Of a DNA stretch of 64,000 bases, positions 57,004 to 64,000 are shown one piece after another. The translations under genes and the position numbers were made by a program. The notes under the pieces are model-generated. The model saw only the letters and a program-made list of their open reading frames with translations. It did not search any database and was not told the origin of the DNA. This stretch comes from Cupriavidus oxalaticus (GTDB taxonomy: Bacteria > Pseudomonadota > Gammaproteobacteria > Burkholderiales > Burkholderiaceae), in the NCBI RefSeq assembly GCF_016894385.1, contig NZ_CP069811.1:1650501-1714500 (forward strand), given 5' to 3'. Each line of letters opens with the position of its first letter. Positions within the stretch are counted from its first letter, which is position 1.

Positions 57004-57966
57004 TCACTTGCGCAGGCTGGTCCTGGCCACCAGTGCCTTCATCACCGCGTTGTCTGCGGCGATCTCCGCCTGGAAGGCAGCCGCGTCGGCATAGGCGATA
57101 CCCAGGTTCTGACGGCGCAGCGCGGCCACGAAGACGGGATCCGCCACCGCCTTGCGGCTGGCGGCGGCCAGCACTTCAAGCACATCTGGGGGCGTGCCTT
57201 TGGGCGCGGCCAGTCCGCGCCAGGTGCCGATCGCGAGGTCGATGCCGCGCTCACGCAGCGTCGGGACGTCCTCGAAACCCCTGGCACGCTGCCCGGCCAT
57301 CACCGCGAGCGTCCGCAGCTTGCCTGCGGCCGCATAGGCCGACACCTCGGCGGGACTGACGGCTACGGCATCGATATGCCCGCCCATCAGCGCCACCAGC
57401 GCTGGCGCCGCGCCCGGGAACGGCACGTGATTGAACTTGACGTGGGCCTTGTCCTCCAGCGCTGTCGCCGCCAGGTGCCAGATCGAGCCCGGGCCGGAGT
57501 TTCCTACCTGCACCTGCCCCGGGTGCGCCGCGGCGTACTTCAGGAAGGCCTCGATGGAGTTCCAGCGCGAGTCGGCCCTGACCGTGATGGCGGACGGATC
57601 CGCATTCAGGCGTGCGATCGGCACCAGCTCGGCGGCGTCGAGAGGGGTCGGCCCGAGATGCGGGACGATCACGGCTTCCGCGATGATGATGCCCAGCTTG
57701 TAGCCGTCCGGTTTCGCGCGGGCCACTTCCGTCATGCCGATCGCGCCGCTGGCACCCGGCTTGTTCACCACCGTCAGCGGCTGCGGCAGGTACTTTCGCA
57801 TCGCCTCGCTGAAGGCCCGTGCAACGGTGTCGGTACCACCGCCAGCCGTGCTTGGCACCACCAGTTCGACCGGGCGTTCGGGGTATGGCGCCGCGAACAC
57901 CTGGCCGACCGCAGCGATTGAGGGCAGCAGTACGGCCATTTGGAGCAGCTTGCGGAGCGATCGCAT
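57004..57966 (-). CDS. Bug/TctC family substrate-binding protein
   Basis: This periplasmic receptor has 320 residues from ATG 57966 (MRSLRKLLQMAVLL), with the signal peptide ending near QVFAAPY. Motifs: PVELVVPSTAGGGTDTVARA, VVNKPGASGAIGMTEV, KPDGYKLGIIIAEA, VAVSPAEVSAYAAAGKLRTL. It converges with the kgu operon (57-bp gap), faces away from it, and lies 190 bp downstream of another Bug gene on the same strand, so the two may be co-transcribed with the C-N lyase gene. Confidence 0.92.
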   Translation of the reverse strand: MRSLRKLLQMAVLLPSIAAVGQVFAAPYPERPVELVVPSTAGGGTDTVARAFSEAMRKYLPQPLTVVNKPGASGAIGMTEVARAKPDGYKLGIIIAEAVIVPHLGPTPLDAAELVPIARLNADPSAITVRADSRWNSIEAFLKYAAAHPGQVQVGNSGPGSIWHLAATALEDKAHVKFNHVPFPGAAPALVALMGGHIDAVAVSPAEVSAYAAAGKLRTLAVMAGQRARGFEDVPTLRERGIDLAIGTWRGLAAPKGTPPDVLEVLAAASRKAVADPVFVAALRRQNLGIAYADAAAFQAEIAADNAVMKALVARTSLRK

Positions 57967-58156
57967 CGATGGGTCTCTTTTCGGCAAAGGTTCGGTTCGA
58001 ATAGCCAGCAGCATGGCACGCAGGCGTCACGCATTTCCCTTCTTGGGTTGCCGATCATCTTCGGCAGGGACTGCCACATTCTATGCCGCGGGCGACAGGC
58101 GCATCGCCATCATGCCGACATCCTGCAGGAAACCTGAACAGCCATGTACAGGGGGC

Positions 58157-59125
58157 TCAATCCAGCGTGATGTTCGCCTTCCTGATCACCTCGCTCCAGC
58201 GCTGGGTCTCGACGCGCACCAGCGCGGCATACTCGGCGCTGGTGCCGGGCATCGGGATGGCCCCCTGGGCTGCAAGGCCGTCGGCGGTTTTCTTCTCTTT
58301 CGCGATCTTGTTGATCTCGAGCGAGAGCTGGTCGACGATAGCCCTGGGCGTTCCCGCCGGCGCCAGCACCCCGGACCAGGAGTCGACCACGAGGTCAGCG
58401 ATGCCGGCCTCCGCCATGGTGGGAACGTCCGGCAACGCGGCCACCCGTCGCGAACTCGCGACCGCCAGCGCGCGCATCTTCCCGCCCTGGATTTGCGGCA
58501 GCACATTGGGCAGGTTGACGAACATCAGGTCGATCTGCCCCGACATCAGGTCGACCGCCGCCGGGCCCGCGCCCTTGAACGGCACGTGTTCGAAGCTGGT
58601 GCCGGTCTTGTGCTGGAACAGCTCGCCGACCATCTGGTTGACGCTGCCGTTGCCTGCGGAGCCCATAAACAGCGGCTTGCCGCCGGACTTTGCGTAGGCG
58701 ACGAAATCCTTGACGGTCTTCGCCGGCACCTTGTTCGAGACGACCAGCACATTCGGCACGGCGGCAAACAGCGCCACCTGCACAAAGTCCTTGCTTGCGT
58801 CGTACGGCAGCTTCCTGTAGATCAGCGGGTGGATGGACTGGTGGCTCGACGATGCGAGCAGCAGCGTATAGCCGTCGGGCGCGGACTTGGCGACCAGGTC
58901 CGCACCCAGCGTGCCGCCCGCACCGGGCTTGTTCTCCACGATGACCTGCTGGCCCAGGGTCTCGGACAGGCGCTGCGCCAGCACCCGGCCGATGAGGTTG
59001 ACGGTGCCTCCCGCCGGGAACGGAACGATGAGGCGGATCGGCTTGTCCGGATAGGCGGCGGACGCGCCGGTGGCAACACAAGCCGCTGTAACGGCCGCGA
59101 GCAGTAACTTGGCGATGAGCTTCAT
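58157..59125 (-). CDS. Bug/TctC family substrate-binding protein
   Basis: The length is 322 residues. The signal peptide ends near ATGASAAYPDKP (about residue 23). PIRLIVPFPAGGTVNLIGRV, VVENKPGAGGTLGADLVAK and APDGYTLLLASSSHQSIHPL are the Bug signatures; the N in place of the usual D of GGTxDxxAR is unusual. It is 30 bp downstream of the argininosuccinate-lyase-like gene on the same strand, very probably the same mRNA, so its ligand should be the substrate (or a precursor) of that lyase. Confidence 0.93.
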   Translation of the reverse strand: MKLIAKLLLAAVTAACVATGASAAYPDKPIRLIVPFPAGGTVNLIGRVLAQRLSETLGQQVIVENKPGAGGTLGADLVAKSAPDGYTLLLASSSHQSIHPLIYRKLPYDASKDFVQVALFAAVPNVLVVSNKVPAKTVKDFVAYAKSGGKPLFMGSAGNGSVNQMVGELFQHKTGTSFEHVPFKGAGPAAVDLMSGQIDLMFVNLPNVLPQIQGGKMRALAVASSRRVAALPDVPTMAEAGIADLVVDSWSGVLAPAGTPRAIVDQLSLEINKIAKEKKTADGLAAQGAIPMPGTSAEYAALVRVETQRWSEVIRKANITLD

Positions 59126-59155
59126 GGTGCTTGGGCAGGAAGAAGGATGGATGGA

Positions 59156-60655
59156 TCAGGCCGCTGCCAGGGCGGTGATATCGCGCTTCATCTGGTCGCG
59201 CGCCGCATCGAGGCGCTGCCGCGTCGACGTCACCGAAGCCAGCACGGTTTCAAGATGGGCGCGCTGGCGCTCGATGGCAAGGGTCACCTCCGCTGGCGCA
59301 GGACCGCCGTTGCCGCGCGAGTTGACGCTTTCAAGCGGGTCCAGGTACTGGCGCAGCTTGTCTTCGGGCCATTCGATCGCGCGGCCGATGACGTCCACCG
59401 CGGCGCGGTCGAGCATGGTGCTGGTCACCTCCCCCGCGGACTGGCCGGCATCCAGGGCCATGCGCACCAGGCCGCCCACGACGTGGTGAGCGTCGCGGAA
59501 CGACAGTCCCGCGTCGGCGACGAGCCCGTCGGCCAGGTCCGTCGCCACGGAAAAGTCGAACCTGACCCGCTGCAGCATGGATTGCCGCTTCGGCTCCACG
59601 CTGCCGAGCACGAGCTTGAACAGCGACAGGCAGCGCGCCGTCTCCTCGCAGCACTCCCAGAAGCTGCGGATGCTCTCGCGGCTGCTGTCGCCGGTGTGCG
59701 TGAAGTGGGTGCCCTTGACCGCAATCAGCGCGGTCGTCAGCAGCCCGACGACATGGGCGCTCTTGCCGCGCAGGTATTCGAGCACCGCGGGATTCTTCTT
59801 CTGCGGCATGATGCTCGAGGTGCTCGCCACGCGGTCGGGAAAGGACAGCAGGCCGAACTCCGGCGTGGACCACACGTAGAAGTCCTGCGCCACCCGCCCC
59901 CATGTCAGCGCAACGATGGTCATGGCGGACATGGCCTCCCACGCGAAGTCGCGTGATGCCACCGCGTCCAGCGTGTTGTGCACCAGCGAGCCGAAGCCCA
60001 GCCCGGCCGCGGTCACGCGCCTGTCGATCGGGAAGCGCGTGCCGGCGAGCGCGCCGGCGCCCAGCGGCATGGCGTCGATGCGCGCCAGCGCCGCCTGCAG
60101 CCGGTCCATGTCCCGGCCCAGCGCCTCGGCCACCGCGCTCAGGTAGAAGCCGAAGGTGATAGGCTGCGCGGGCTGCAGGTGCGTGTAGCCAGGCATGACG
60201 GCATCGGCGAATTCACCGGCGCGTTGCAGCGCCACCGTGCGCACGCCGCCCAGCGCCTCGATGGTGTCGAGGACGATGCTGCGGGCGCGCATCCGGTCAA
60301 TGGTCGCGGCGATGTCGTTCCGACTGCGCGCCATGTGCAGGCGGCCGCCGATGTCCCGGCCGCTCACTTCCATCAGCCGGGCTTCATAGTTGAAGTAAGG
60401 ATCCTCTCGGGCAGGGTCCAGCGTCACCGCTTCGGGCCCCTCGGCTTCCATCCGCTGCAGTCCGCCGGCCAGCTGCCGTGCGACCTCCGGGGACACCAGG
60501 CCGGTCTTGTGCAGCATCAGCAGGTGCGCCTGGTTCACCTCGGTGAGGTAGATGAATTGCCTGGTGAAGTCGCGCGCAAGGCGCGGACCGTAAATGTGCT
60601 CGCAGATTTCCTGGGCAAGCGGCTCGTTGAGCCGGCGGCTGACTTTCGATTCCAT
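59156..60655 (-). CDS. argininosuccinate lyase/fumarase superfamily C-N lyase
   Basis: The protein has 499 residues from ATG 60655 (MESKVSRRLNEPLAQE); the open frame extends to 60712. Superfamily signatures are RLHMARSRND, GYTHLQPAQPITFGFYLS (catalytic base region), and SSIMPQKKNPAVLEYLRG (SSxMPxKxNP). Canonical ArgH proteins have about 460 residues; this one is longer, sits beside a Bug receptor instead of argG, and is divergent from a LysR gene. It may cleave argininosuccinate or another N-(1,2-dicarboxyethyl) amine (as EDDS lyases do) to fumarate plus an amine. The exact substrate is unknown. Confidence 0.88.
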   Translation of the reverse strand: MESKVSRRLNEPLAQEICEHIYGPRLARDFTRQFIYLTEVNQAHLLMLHKTGLVSPEVARQLAGGLQRMEAEGPEAVTLDPAREDPYFNYEARLMEVSGRDIGGRLHMARSRNDIAATIDRMRARSIVLDTIEALGGVRTVALQRAGEFADAVMPGYTHLQPAQPITFGFYLSAVAEALGRDMDRLQAALARIDAMPLGAGALAGTRFPIDRRVTAAGLGFGSLVHNTLDAVASRDFAWEAMSAMTIVALTWGRVAQDFYVWSTPEFGLLSFPDRVASTSSIMPQKKNPAVLEYLRGKSAHVVGLLTTALIAVKGTHFTHTGDSSRESIRSFWECCEETARCLSLFKLVLGSVEPKRQSMLQRVRFDFSVATDLADGLVADAGLSFRDAHHVVGGLVRMALDAGQSAGEVTSTMLDRAAVDVIGRAIEWPEDKLRQYLDPLESVNSRGNGGPAPAEVTLAIERQRAHLETVLASVTSTRQRLDAARDQMKRDITALAAA

Positions 60656-60754
60656 GGTTCCGGATACGTTGTGTGGTGAACCCAGTATCGAAGCCAGCGG
60701 CATACCGGTCAAATGACAGATTCATGGGGGCGCATGCATTTTTGATATGGGCAT

Positions 60755-60779
60755 CCGGCAATGCCTGTACCATTGCCGG
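60755..60779. promoter_or_regulatory. Palindrome abutting the LysR start codon
   Basis: CCGGCAATG (60755-60763) and CATTGCCGG (60771-60779) are perfect 9-bp arms around 7 bp, ending one base before the regulator's ATG at 60781. It could be a LysR dimer site. In mRNA, the hairpin would occupy the ribosome-binding position; no purine-rich ribosome site is otherwise seen. Confidence 0.6.
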
Positions 60780-60780
60780 C

Positions 60781-61659
60781 ATGAACTTCAAGCAGATCGA
60801 GACCTTCCGCACCGTCATGCTGACCGGCTCCATGACCGTCGCGGCGAAGCAGCTGCATACGTCCCAGCCAAACGTCAGCCGCGTCATCGGCAAGCTCGAA
60901 GCGGAGCTTGGCTTCGAGCTGTTCGACCGGCTGCCGGGGCGCGTGGTGGCGACCAAGGGCGCCGAGGCGCTGTTCAGGGAAGTGGAGCGTGCCTTCGTCG
61001 GACTTGACAGCCTGAGCGACTCGGCGCGCGCCATCCGCGACGCCGGCATCGGCACGCTGCGCGTGGCGGCTGCCGCGTCGATATCGCTGAGCGTGCTGCC
61101 GCTGGCAGTCCGGCGCTTCAGCGAAAAATACCCGCAGGTACGCATCGTCTGCGACACCAGCGAGTCCTATGTGATCGCCAACTGGATCGCCACGCAGCAC
61201 TGCGACATCGGCTTCGTCTCCAACATCGCCGACAAGCCAGGCGTCGTGGCGTCGGTCATACACACCGAAAGCGCCGTGTGCGTCGTGCCGGCGCGTCACC
61301 GGCTGGCGAAGAAGAAGCGGCTCGTCCCGGAGGACCTGGCCGGAGAGCGCTTTATTTCCCTGCCCGGCGGAAACACCTCGAGGCGTGCGATCGATGCCGT
61401 GTTCCGCGACGGGGACCGCATCATGGCGCTCGAAACGCCCTTCGCCGCGACGATCTGCAGGATGGTCAGCGAAGGCCTCGGCGTCAGCCTGGTGAACCCC
61501 ATCGTCAGCCGGACGATGAGATTCCCAGGCGTGGTGGCCATCCCGTTCAAGCCCGACATCCCGTTCCGCAGCTACATGCTGCGCGCGCAGCTGGCGCCGC
61601 GCGACACGCACGTCAACCATTTCGCTGCCTGCATGCGAGCGGCCTTCGACGCGGTGTAA
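60781..61659 (+). CDS. LysR family regulator
   Basis: This 292-residue protein has an N-terminal winged HTH (MNFKQIETFRTVMLTGSMTV, LHTSQPNVSRVIGKLEAELG, FELFDRL) and a type 2 periplasmic-binding effector domain (LRVAAAASISLSVLPLAVRR, CDIGFVSNIADKPGV, CVVPARHRLAKKKRL). It resembles the NocR/OccR-ArgP-like group often linked to opine or arginine catabolism. It is divergent from the C-N lyase gene (125-bp gap) and presumably activates the lyase-Bug unit in response to its substrate. Confidence 0.92.
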   Translation: MNFKQIETFRTVMLTGSMTVAAKQLHTSQPNVSRVIGKLEAELGFELFDRLPGRVVATKGAEALFREVERAFVGLDSLSDSARAIRDAGIGTLRVAAAASISLSVLPLAVRRFSEKYPQVRIVCDTSESYVIANWIATQHCDIGFVSNIADKPGVVASVIHTESAVCVVPARHRLAKKKRLVPEDLAGERFISLPGGNTSRRAIDAVFRDGDRIMALETPFAATICRMVSEGLGVSLVNPIVSRTMRFPGVVAIPFKPDIPFRSYMLRAQLAPRDTHVNHFAACMRAAFDAV

Positions 61660-61673
61660 CGCAGGGGCGAGGC

Positions 61674-63161
61674 CTACTGTCCGCCGACCGTCGCCTCGAC
61701 CCGATACACCGCCCCGCTGGTCGCCGAAGCGCCTGCGTCCGCCAGCACATAGAGCGCCTGCGCGGCATCCACGCCAAAGGAATACACGCTGCCGGGGATC
61801 GTGACGTTCCAGTCGACCTGCTCGGCCGCGCCACCGTCGCGGAACACGAAGCTCGCCAGCCTGCCGGTGCACAGGTCCGCATGGAAGTAGCGTCCTTGCA
61901 GCGCCGCCAGCGCATTGCCCCGGTACACATAGCCGCCGACGATGGCGCAGCCGCCGGCATCATGGCCGTATTCGAACACCGGCAGCGTCAGCCCGGCCGT
62001 ATCGCATGTGGCGGCACCCACGCACGCAGTGCCTTCCATGCGGTTCCAGCCATAGTTCAGTCCGCCGCTGGTGGCCGCCGCGACGTCGACTTCCTCGCGC
62101 TGGTCCTGGCCGACATCCGCGATATACAGCTGTCCGGCATCGAAGGCGAAGCGCCAGGGGTTGCGCAGTCCGTATGCCCAGATTTCGCCGCGCCTGCCGG
62201 ACTGGCCAGCGAACGGATTGCCGGCGGGAATGCCGTAGGGCTGGCCGGACGCGCCGCTGACATCGATGCGCAGCACTTTGCCGAGCAGCACGCCAAGGTT
62301 CTGCGCATTGCCGGACGGATCGCCCCCGCCGCCGCCATCGCCGGTGCCGACATAGAGCATCCCGTCGGGGCCGAACGCCAACTGGCCGCCGTTGTGGTTC
62401 TGGAAGTTGCTGTGCGGGATCGACAGCAACACCGTAGCAGCCGTGTCGGCAACGTCGGGATTACCCGCGGAAACCTGGTAGCGCGCGACGGTGATGGCGC
62501 CGTTGTTATCGGTGTAGTAGACGTAGAAGCGGCCGTTGCCCGCATAGGCCGGGTCGAATGCCATCGACAGCAGGCCGCGCTCGCCGTCGGTGGTGGTCAG
62601 CGCATCGATGTCGAGGAAGGGCGTGGCCAGCAGCGCGCCGTTGCGCACGATGCGGATGCGTCCGGCGCGCTCCACGATGAACAGGCGCGCGTCGCTCGCC
62701 GGCGCGGTGAGATAGATCGGCTCGGCCAGGCCACCTGCCACTTGCGTCAGCGACAGGCGCACCGGCTGTGGCGAACCATAGACGACGCTTGCCGTGGCGC
62801 CCGCGCCGGTGCCGACGCTCACCGACTGGGCCGGCGGCTGCGGCTGGTACTGGCTGGTCCCGGCGAGCACGTCGGCGGCGCTGACGGTATAGGTGCCGGT
62901 GGCAAGGTTGGACAGCGTTGTCGACCGGGCGACGGCCTGGCGGTATTCCCCCGGACCGGTCACCGTGACCGCGGCCGGCGTGCCGGACGGCAGGCCGGTT
63001 ACCGTCAACGACAGCGCTCCCGGGCCTGCGCCGCTACCGCCAGCGCTGCCGGAACTGCCCGCATCGCCACCGCCGCCACCGCCGCCACCGCCGCACGCCG
63101 CCAGGCCCAGGCAGCAGGCAAGGAACCATTGGCACAGCGAAGATCGTAGTGAGACTGACAT
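61674..63161 (-). CDS. PQQ-dependent sugar dehydrogenase-like lipoprotein
   Basis: The protein has 495 residues from ATG 63161 (GCAGGAGCGCATC upstream). The signal ends at the lipobox LAAC; the lipid Cys is followed by nine Gly, a flexible tether. Residues about 40-125 form a beta-sandwich-like domain (VTGLPSGTPAAVTVTGPGEY). The rest is a soluble glucose dehydrogenase/Yli-type beta-propeller: VERAGRIRIVRNG, GERGLLSMAFDP, NHNGGQLAFGPDGMLYVGTG, GLRNPWRFAFD, GLNYGWNRMEG. These are the PQQ/Ca ligand regions. The substrate is unknown, and activity needs external PQQ supply. Confidence 0.9.
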   Translation of the reverse strand: MSVSLRSSLCQWFLACCLGLAACGGGGGGGGGDAGSSGSAGGSGAGPGALSLTVTGLPSGTPAAVTVTGPGEYRQAVARSTTLSNLATGTYTVSAADVLAGTSQYQPQPPAQSVSVGTGAGATASVVYGSPQPVRLSLTQVAGGLAEPIYLTAPASDARLFIVERAGRIRIVRNGALLATPFLDIDALTTTDGERGLLSMAFDPAYAGNGRFYVYYTDNNGAITVARYQVSAGNPDVADTAATVLLSIPHSNFQNHNGGQLAFGPDGMLYVGTGDGGGGGDPSGNAQNLGVLLGKVLRIDVSGASGQPYGIPAGNPFAGQSGRRGEIWAYGLRNPWRFAFDAGQLYIADVGQDQREEVDVAAATSGGLNYGWNRMEGTACVGAATCDTAGLTLPVFEYGHDAGGCAIVGGYVYRGNALAALQGRYFHADLCTGRLASFVFRDGGAAEQVDWNVTIPGSVYSFGVDAAQALYVLADAGASATSGAVYRVEATVGGQ

Positions 63162-63233
63162 GATGCGCTCCTGCCACCCCGGCGCCCGCAGCCACGCAAG
63201 AACCGCTCCTTGCCGCGGCAACCTTCGCCTGCC

Positions 63234-63785
63234 CTATCCCTTGCCAGCGCGCCACACCTGCAGCGGATCCCAGGCCGGCGCGGCGTCGTCCGGCTGCGGC
63301 AAGGCCTGCGCCTCTGCCATCATGGCCTCGGCCCGCGCCTGCAGCTTGTCCAGGCAGCGCGACAGCATGCGCGCCTCTTCGGCGCTCAGGCATGCGACCA
63401 GTTCCTGGTTGAAGGCACGGGCCTGCCCAAAAGCGGCGCGGTAAACCGCCTGACCCTCCGCTGTCAGCGTGAACGCCGCGGCGCGCCGGTCCTGGGCGCG
63501 TGCCTCGCGCCGCACCAGGCCGCGTTCGACCAGCGCGTGGACGGCCCGGCTGGCCAGCACCTTGTCCAGGCCCGCGCTTTGCGCCAGCTCGGTCAGCCGC
63601 GTGCCCGGCTGCTCGCCCAGAAAGGCAATCATGCGCCATTCGCGCCGGGTAACGCCAGCCCGGGCGCGCAGGTGCAGCCCGGCTCCCCCCAGCGCCACGC
63701 GGTTCAGGTGATAGAGCCGGTAGTTGATGAAATCGCTTAGCCGTCTGGGCCGCTGCAGCCGGCTGCCGCCGTCGTCATGTGCCAT
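63234..63785 (-). CDS. MarR family regulator
   Basis: The length is 183 residues. A winged helix in the middle (GVTRREWRMIAFLGEQPGTR, LTELAQSAGLDKVLASRAVH, GLVRREARAQDRRAAAFTLT) carries the DRR wing motif of MarR. It is divergent from the Bug receptor gene that begins at 63881. A 41-bp palindrome fills the gap and starts 6 bp upstream of its start codon. It probably represses both genes until a pathway carboxylate or aromatic acid binds. Confidence 0.92.
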   Translation of the reverse strand: MAHDDGGSRLQRPRRLSDFINYRLYHLNRVALGGAGLHLRARAGVTRREWRMIAFLGEQPGTRLTELAQSAGLDKVLASRAVHALVERGLVRREARAQDRRAAAFTLTAEGQAVYRAAFGQARAFNQELVACLSAEEARMLSRCLDKLQARAEAMMAEAQALPQPDDAAPAWDPLQVWRAGKG

Positions 63786-63790
63786 GACTC

Positions 63791-63831
63791 ACCCGTCGAA
63801 TTAGTTGACTTTGTCAATTATATCGACGGGT
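63791..63831. promoter_or_regulatory. 41-bp palindromic operator between marR-type and Bug genes
   Basis: Outer arms ACCCGTCGA (63791-63799) and TCGACGGGT (63823-63831) are perfect, as are inner arms TTGAC (63805-63809) and GTCAA (63813-63817); both pairs share the centre at 63811. Over the 19-bp arms 16 positions are symmetric. A possible plus-strand promoter is TTGTCA (63811-63816), 16 bp, TTAACG (63833-63838), so binding would block the Bug gene. Confidence 0.85.
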
Positions 63832-63880
63832 GTTAACGTGCCACCCATACCAAATGACAGCCCCTGAAGAGGAGACATCC

Positions 63881-64000
63881 GTGAGCCCCCGCCACTGCCT
63901 TCCCCGCCTTGCCGCCTGCTTGGCGGCCATTGCCACCGCCTGGGCGATGCCTGCCGGCGCGCAGTCAGAGCGCCCGCTGCGCATCCTGGTCGGCTACCCC
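63881..64000 (+). CDS. Bug/TctC family substrate-binding protein, 5' part only
   Basis: A GTG start at 63881, preceded by AAGAGGAGACATCC, gives VSPRHCLPRLAACLAAIATA and a signal peptide cleaved near PAGAQS, then RPLRILVGYP, the first strand of a Bug receptor. The remainder lies beyond the window. It is divergently transcribed from the MarR gene. Confidence 0.8.
   Translation, partial: MSPRHCLPRLAACLAAIATAWAMPAGAQSERPLRILVGYP

Noticed and set aside
59156..60655. Housekeeping argininosuccinate lyase of arginine biosynthesis
   Set aside because: Longer than usual ArgH and tied to a Bug receptor and LysR gene, so a catabolic paralogue is more likely; not excluded without the rest of the genome.

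Overview
The window is high-GC DNA (roughly 65-68% by eye) from a betaproteobacterium, most likely a Cupriavidus/Ralstonia-type secondary chromosome. The reasons are five Bug/TctC tripartite-tricarboxylate receptors without TctA/TctB partners, a Pga exopolysaccharide operon, a phasin-like gene, a typical Burkholderiales porin, and a fructose ABC importer placed next to zwf and pgi as I recall it from C. necator H16. I saw no rRNA, tRNA, CRISPR array, insertion sequence or prophage. The content is accessory metabolism: catabolic operons, each with its own regulator and often a readable palindromic operator.

Layout. 1-6.4 kb: truncated MocR regulator, fdhD, a YdeP-type molybdopterin oxidoreductase, a start-less Phd antitoxin remnant and an OxlT-like oxalate/formate MFS carrier. 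7.1-12.9 kb: a minus-strand operon, CaiB CoA-transferase > enoyl-CoA hydratase > AtuA-like > GntR > Bug receptor, with a 30-bp palindrome on its promoter. 13.2-17 kb: paoABC aldehyde oxidoreductase. 16.9-23.4 kb: pgaABCD on the minus strand. 23.9-26.6 kb: an SDR/acyl-CoA dehydrogenase operon facing a GntR/FCD regulator. 27.2-30 kb: phasin-like, Rnk-like, M23 peptidase, zinc-ribbon and small unknown genes. 30.2-39.4 kb: frcR-frcA-frcC-frcB-zwf-pgi-fructokinase, a complete route for fructose uptake and entry into the Entner-Doudoroff/pentose phosphate pathways. 39.5-40.2 kb: a TumE/TumA toxin-antitoxin pair. 40.3-44.4 kb: outer-membrane-type protein, Bug receptor, a probable small RNA or leader, and an NCS2 purine permease. 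44.6-45.5 kb: decayed M20 hydrolase and LysR fragments. 45.6-49 kb: small exported proteins, a porin and a patatin-like lipase.

49-57 kb holds what I consider the best find. A LacI regulator and operators identical to the PtxS box known from Pseudomonas head an operon that carries kguE, kguK and kguD homologues of 2-ketogluconate catabolism. The usual MFS transporter KguT is replaced by a four-gene polar-amino-acid-type ABC importer, and a shikimate-dehydrogenase-like gene is added at the end.

57-61.7 kb: two Bug receptors, an argininosuccinate-lyase-family C-N lyase and a divergent LysR regulator, together a probable uptake-and-cleavage module for an N-substituted dicarboxylic amino acid. 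61.7-64 kb: a PQQ-type sugar dehydrogenase lipoprotein and a MarR regulator divergent from another Bug receptor that runs off the end, separated by a 41-bp palindrome. Coordinates, motifs and spacings come from reading the sequence. Family assignments come from recall without searches, and substrate assignments are inference unless stated.
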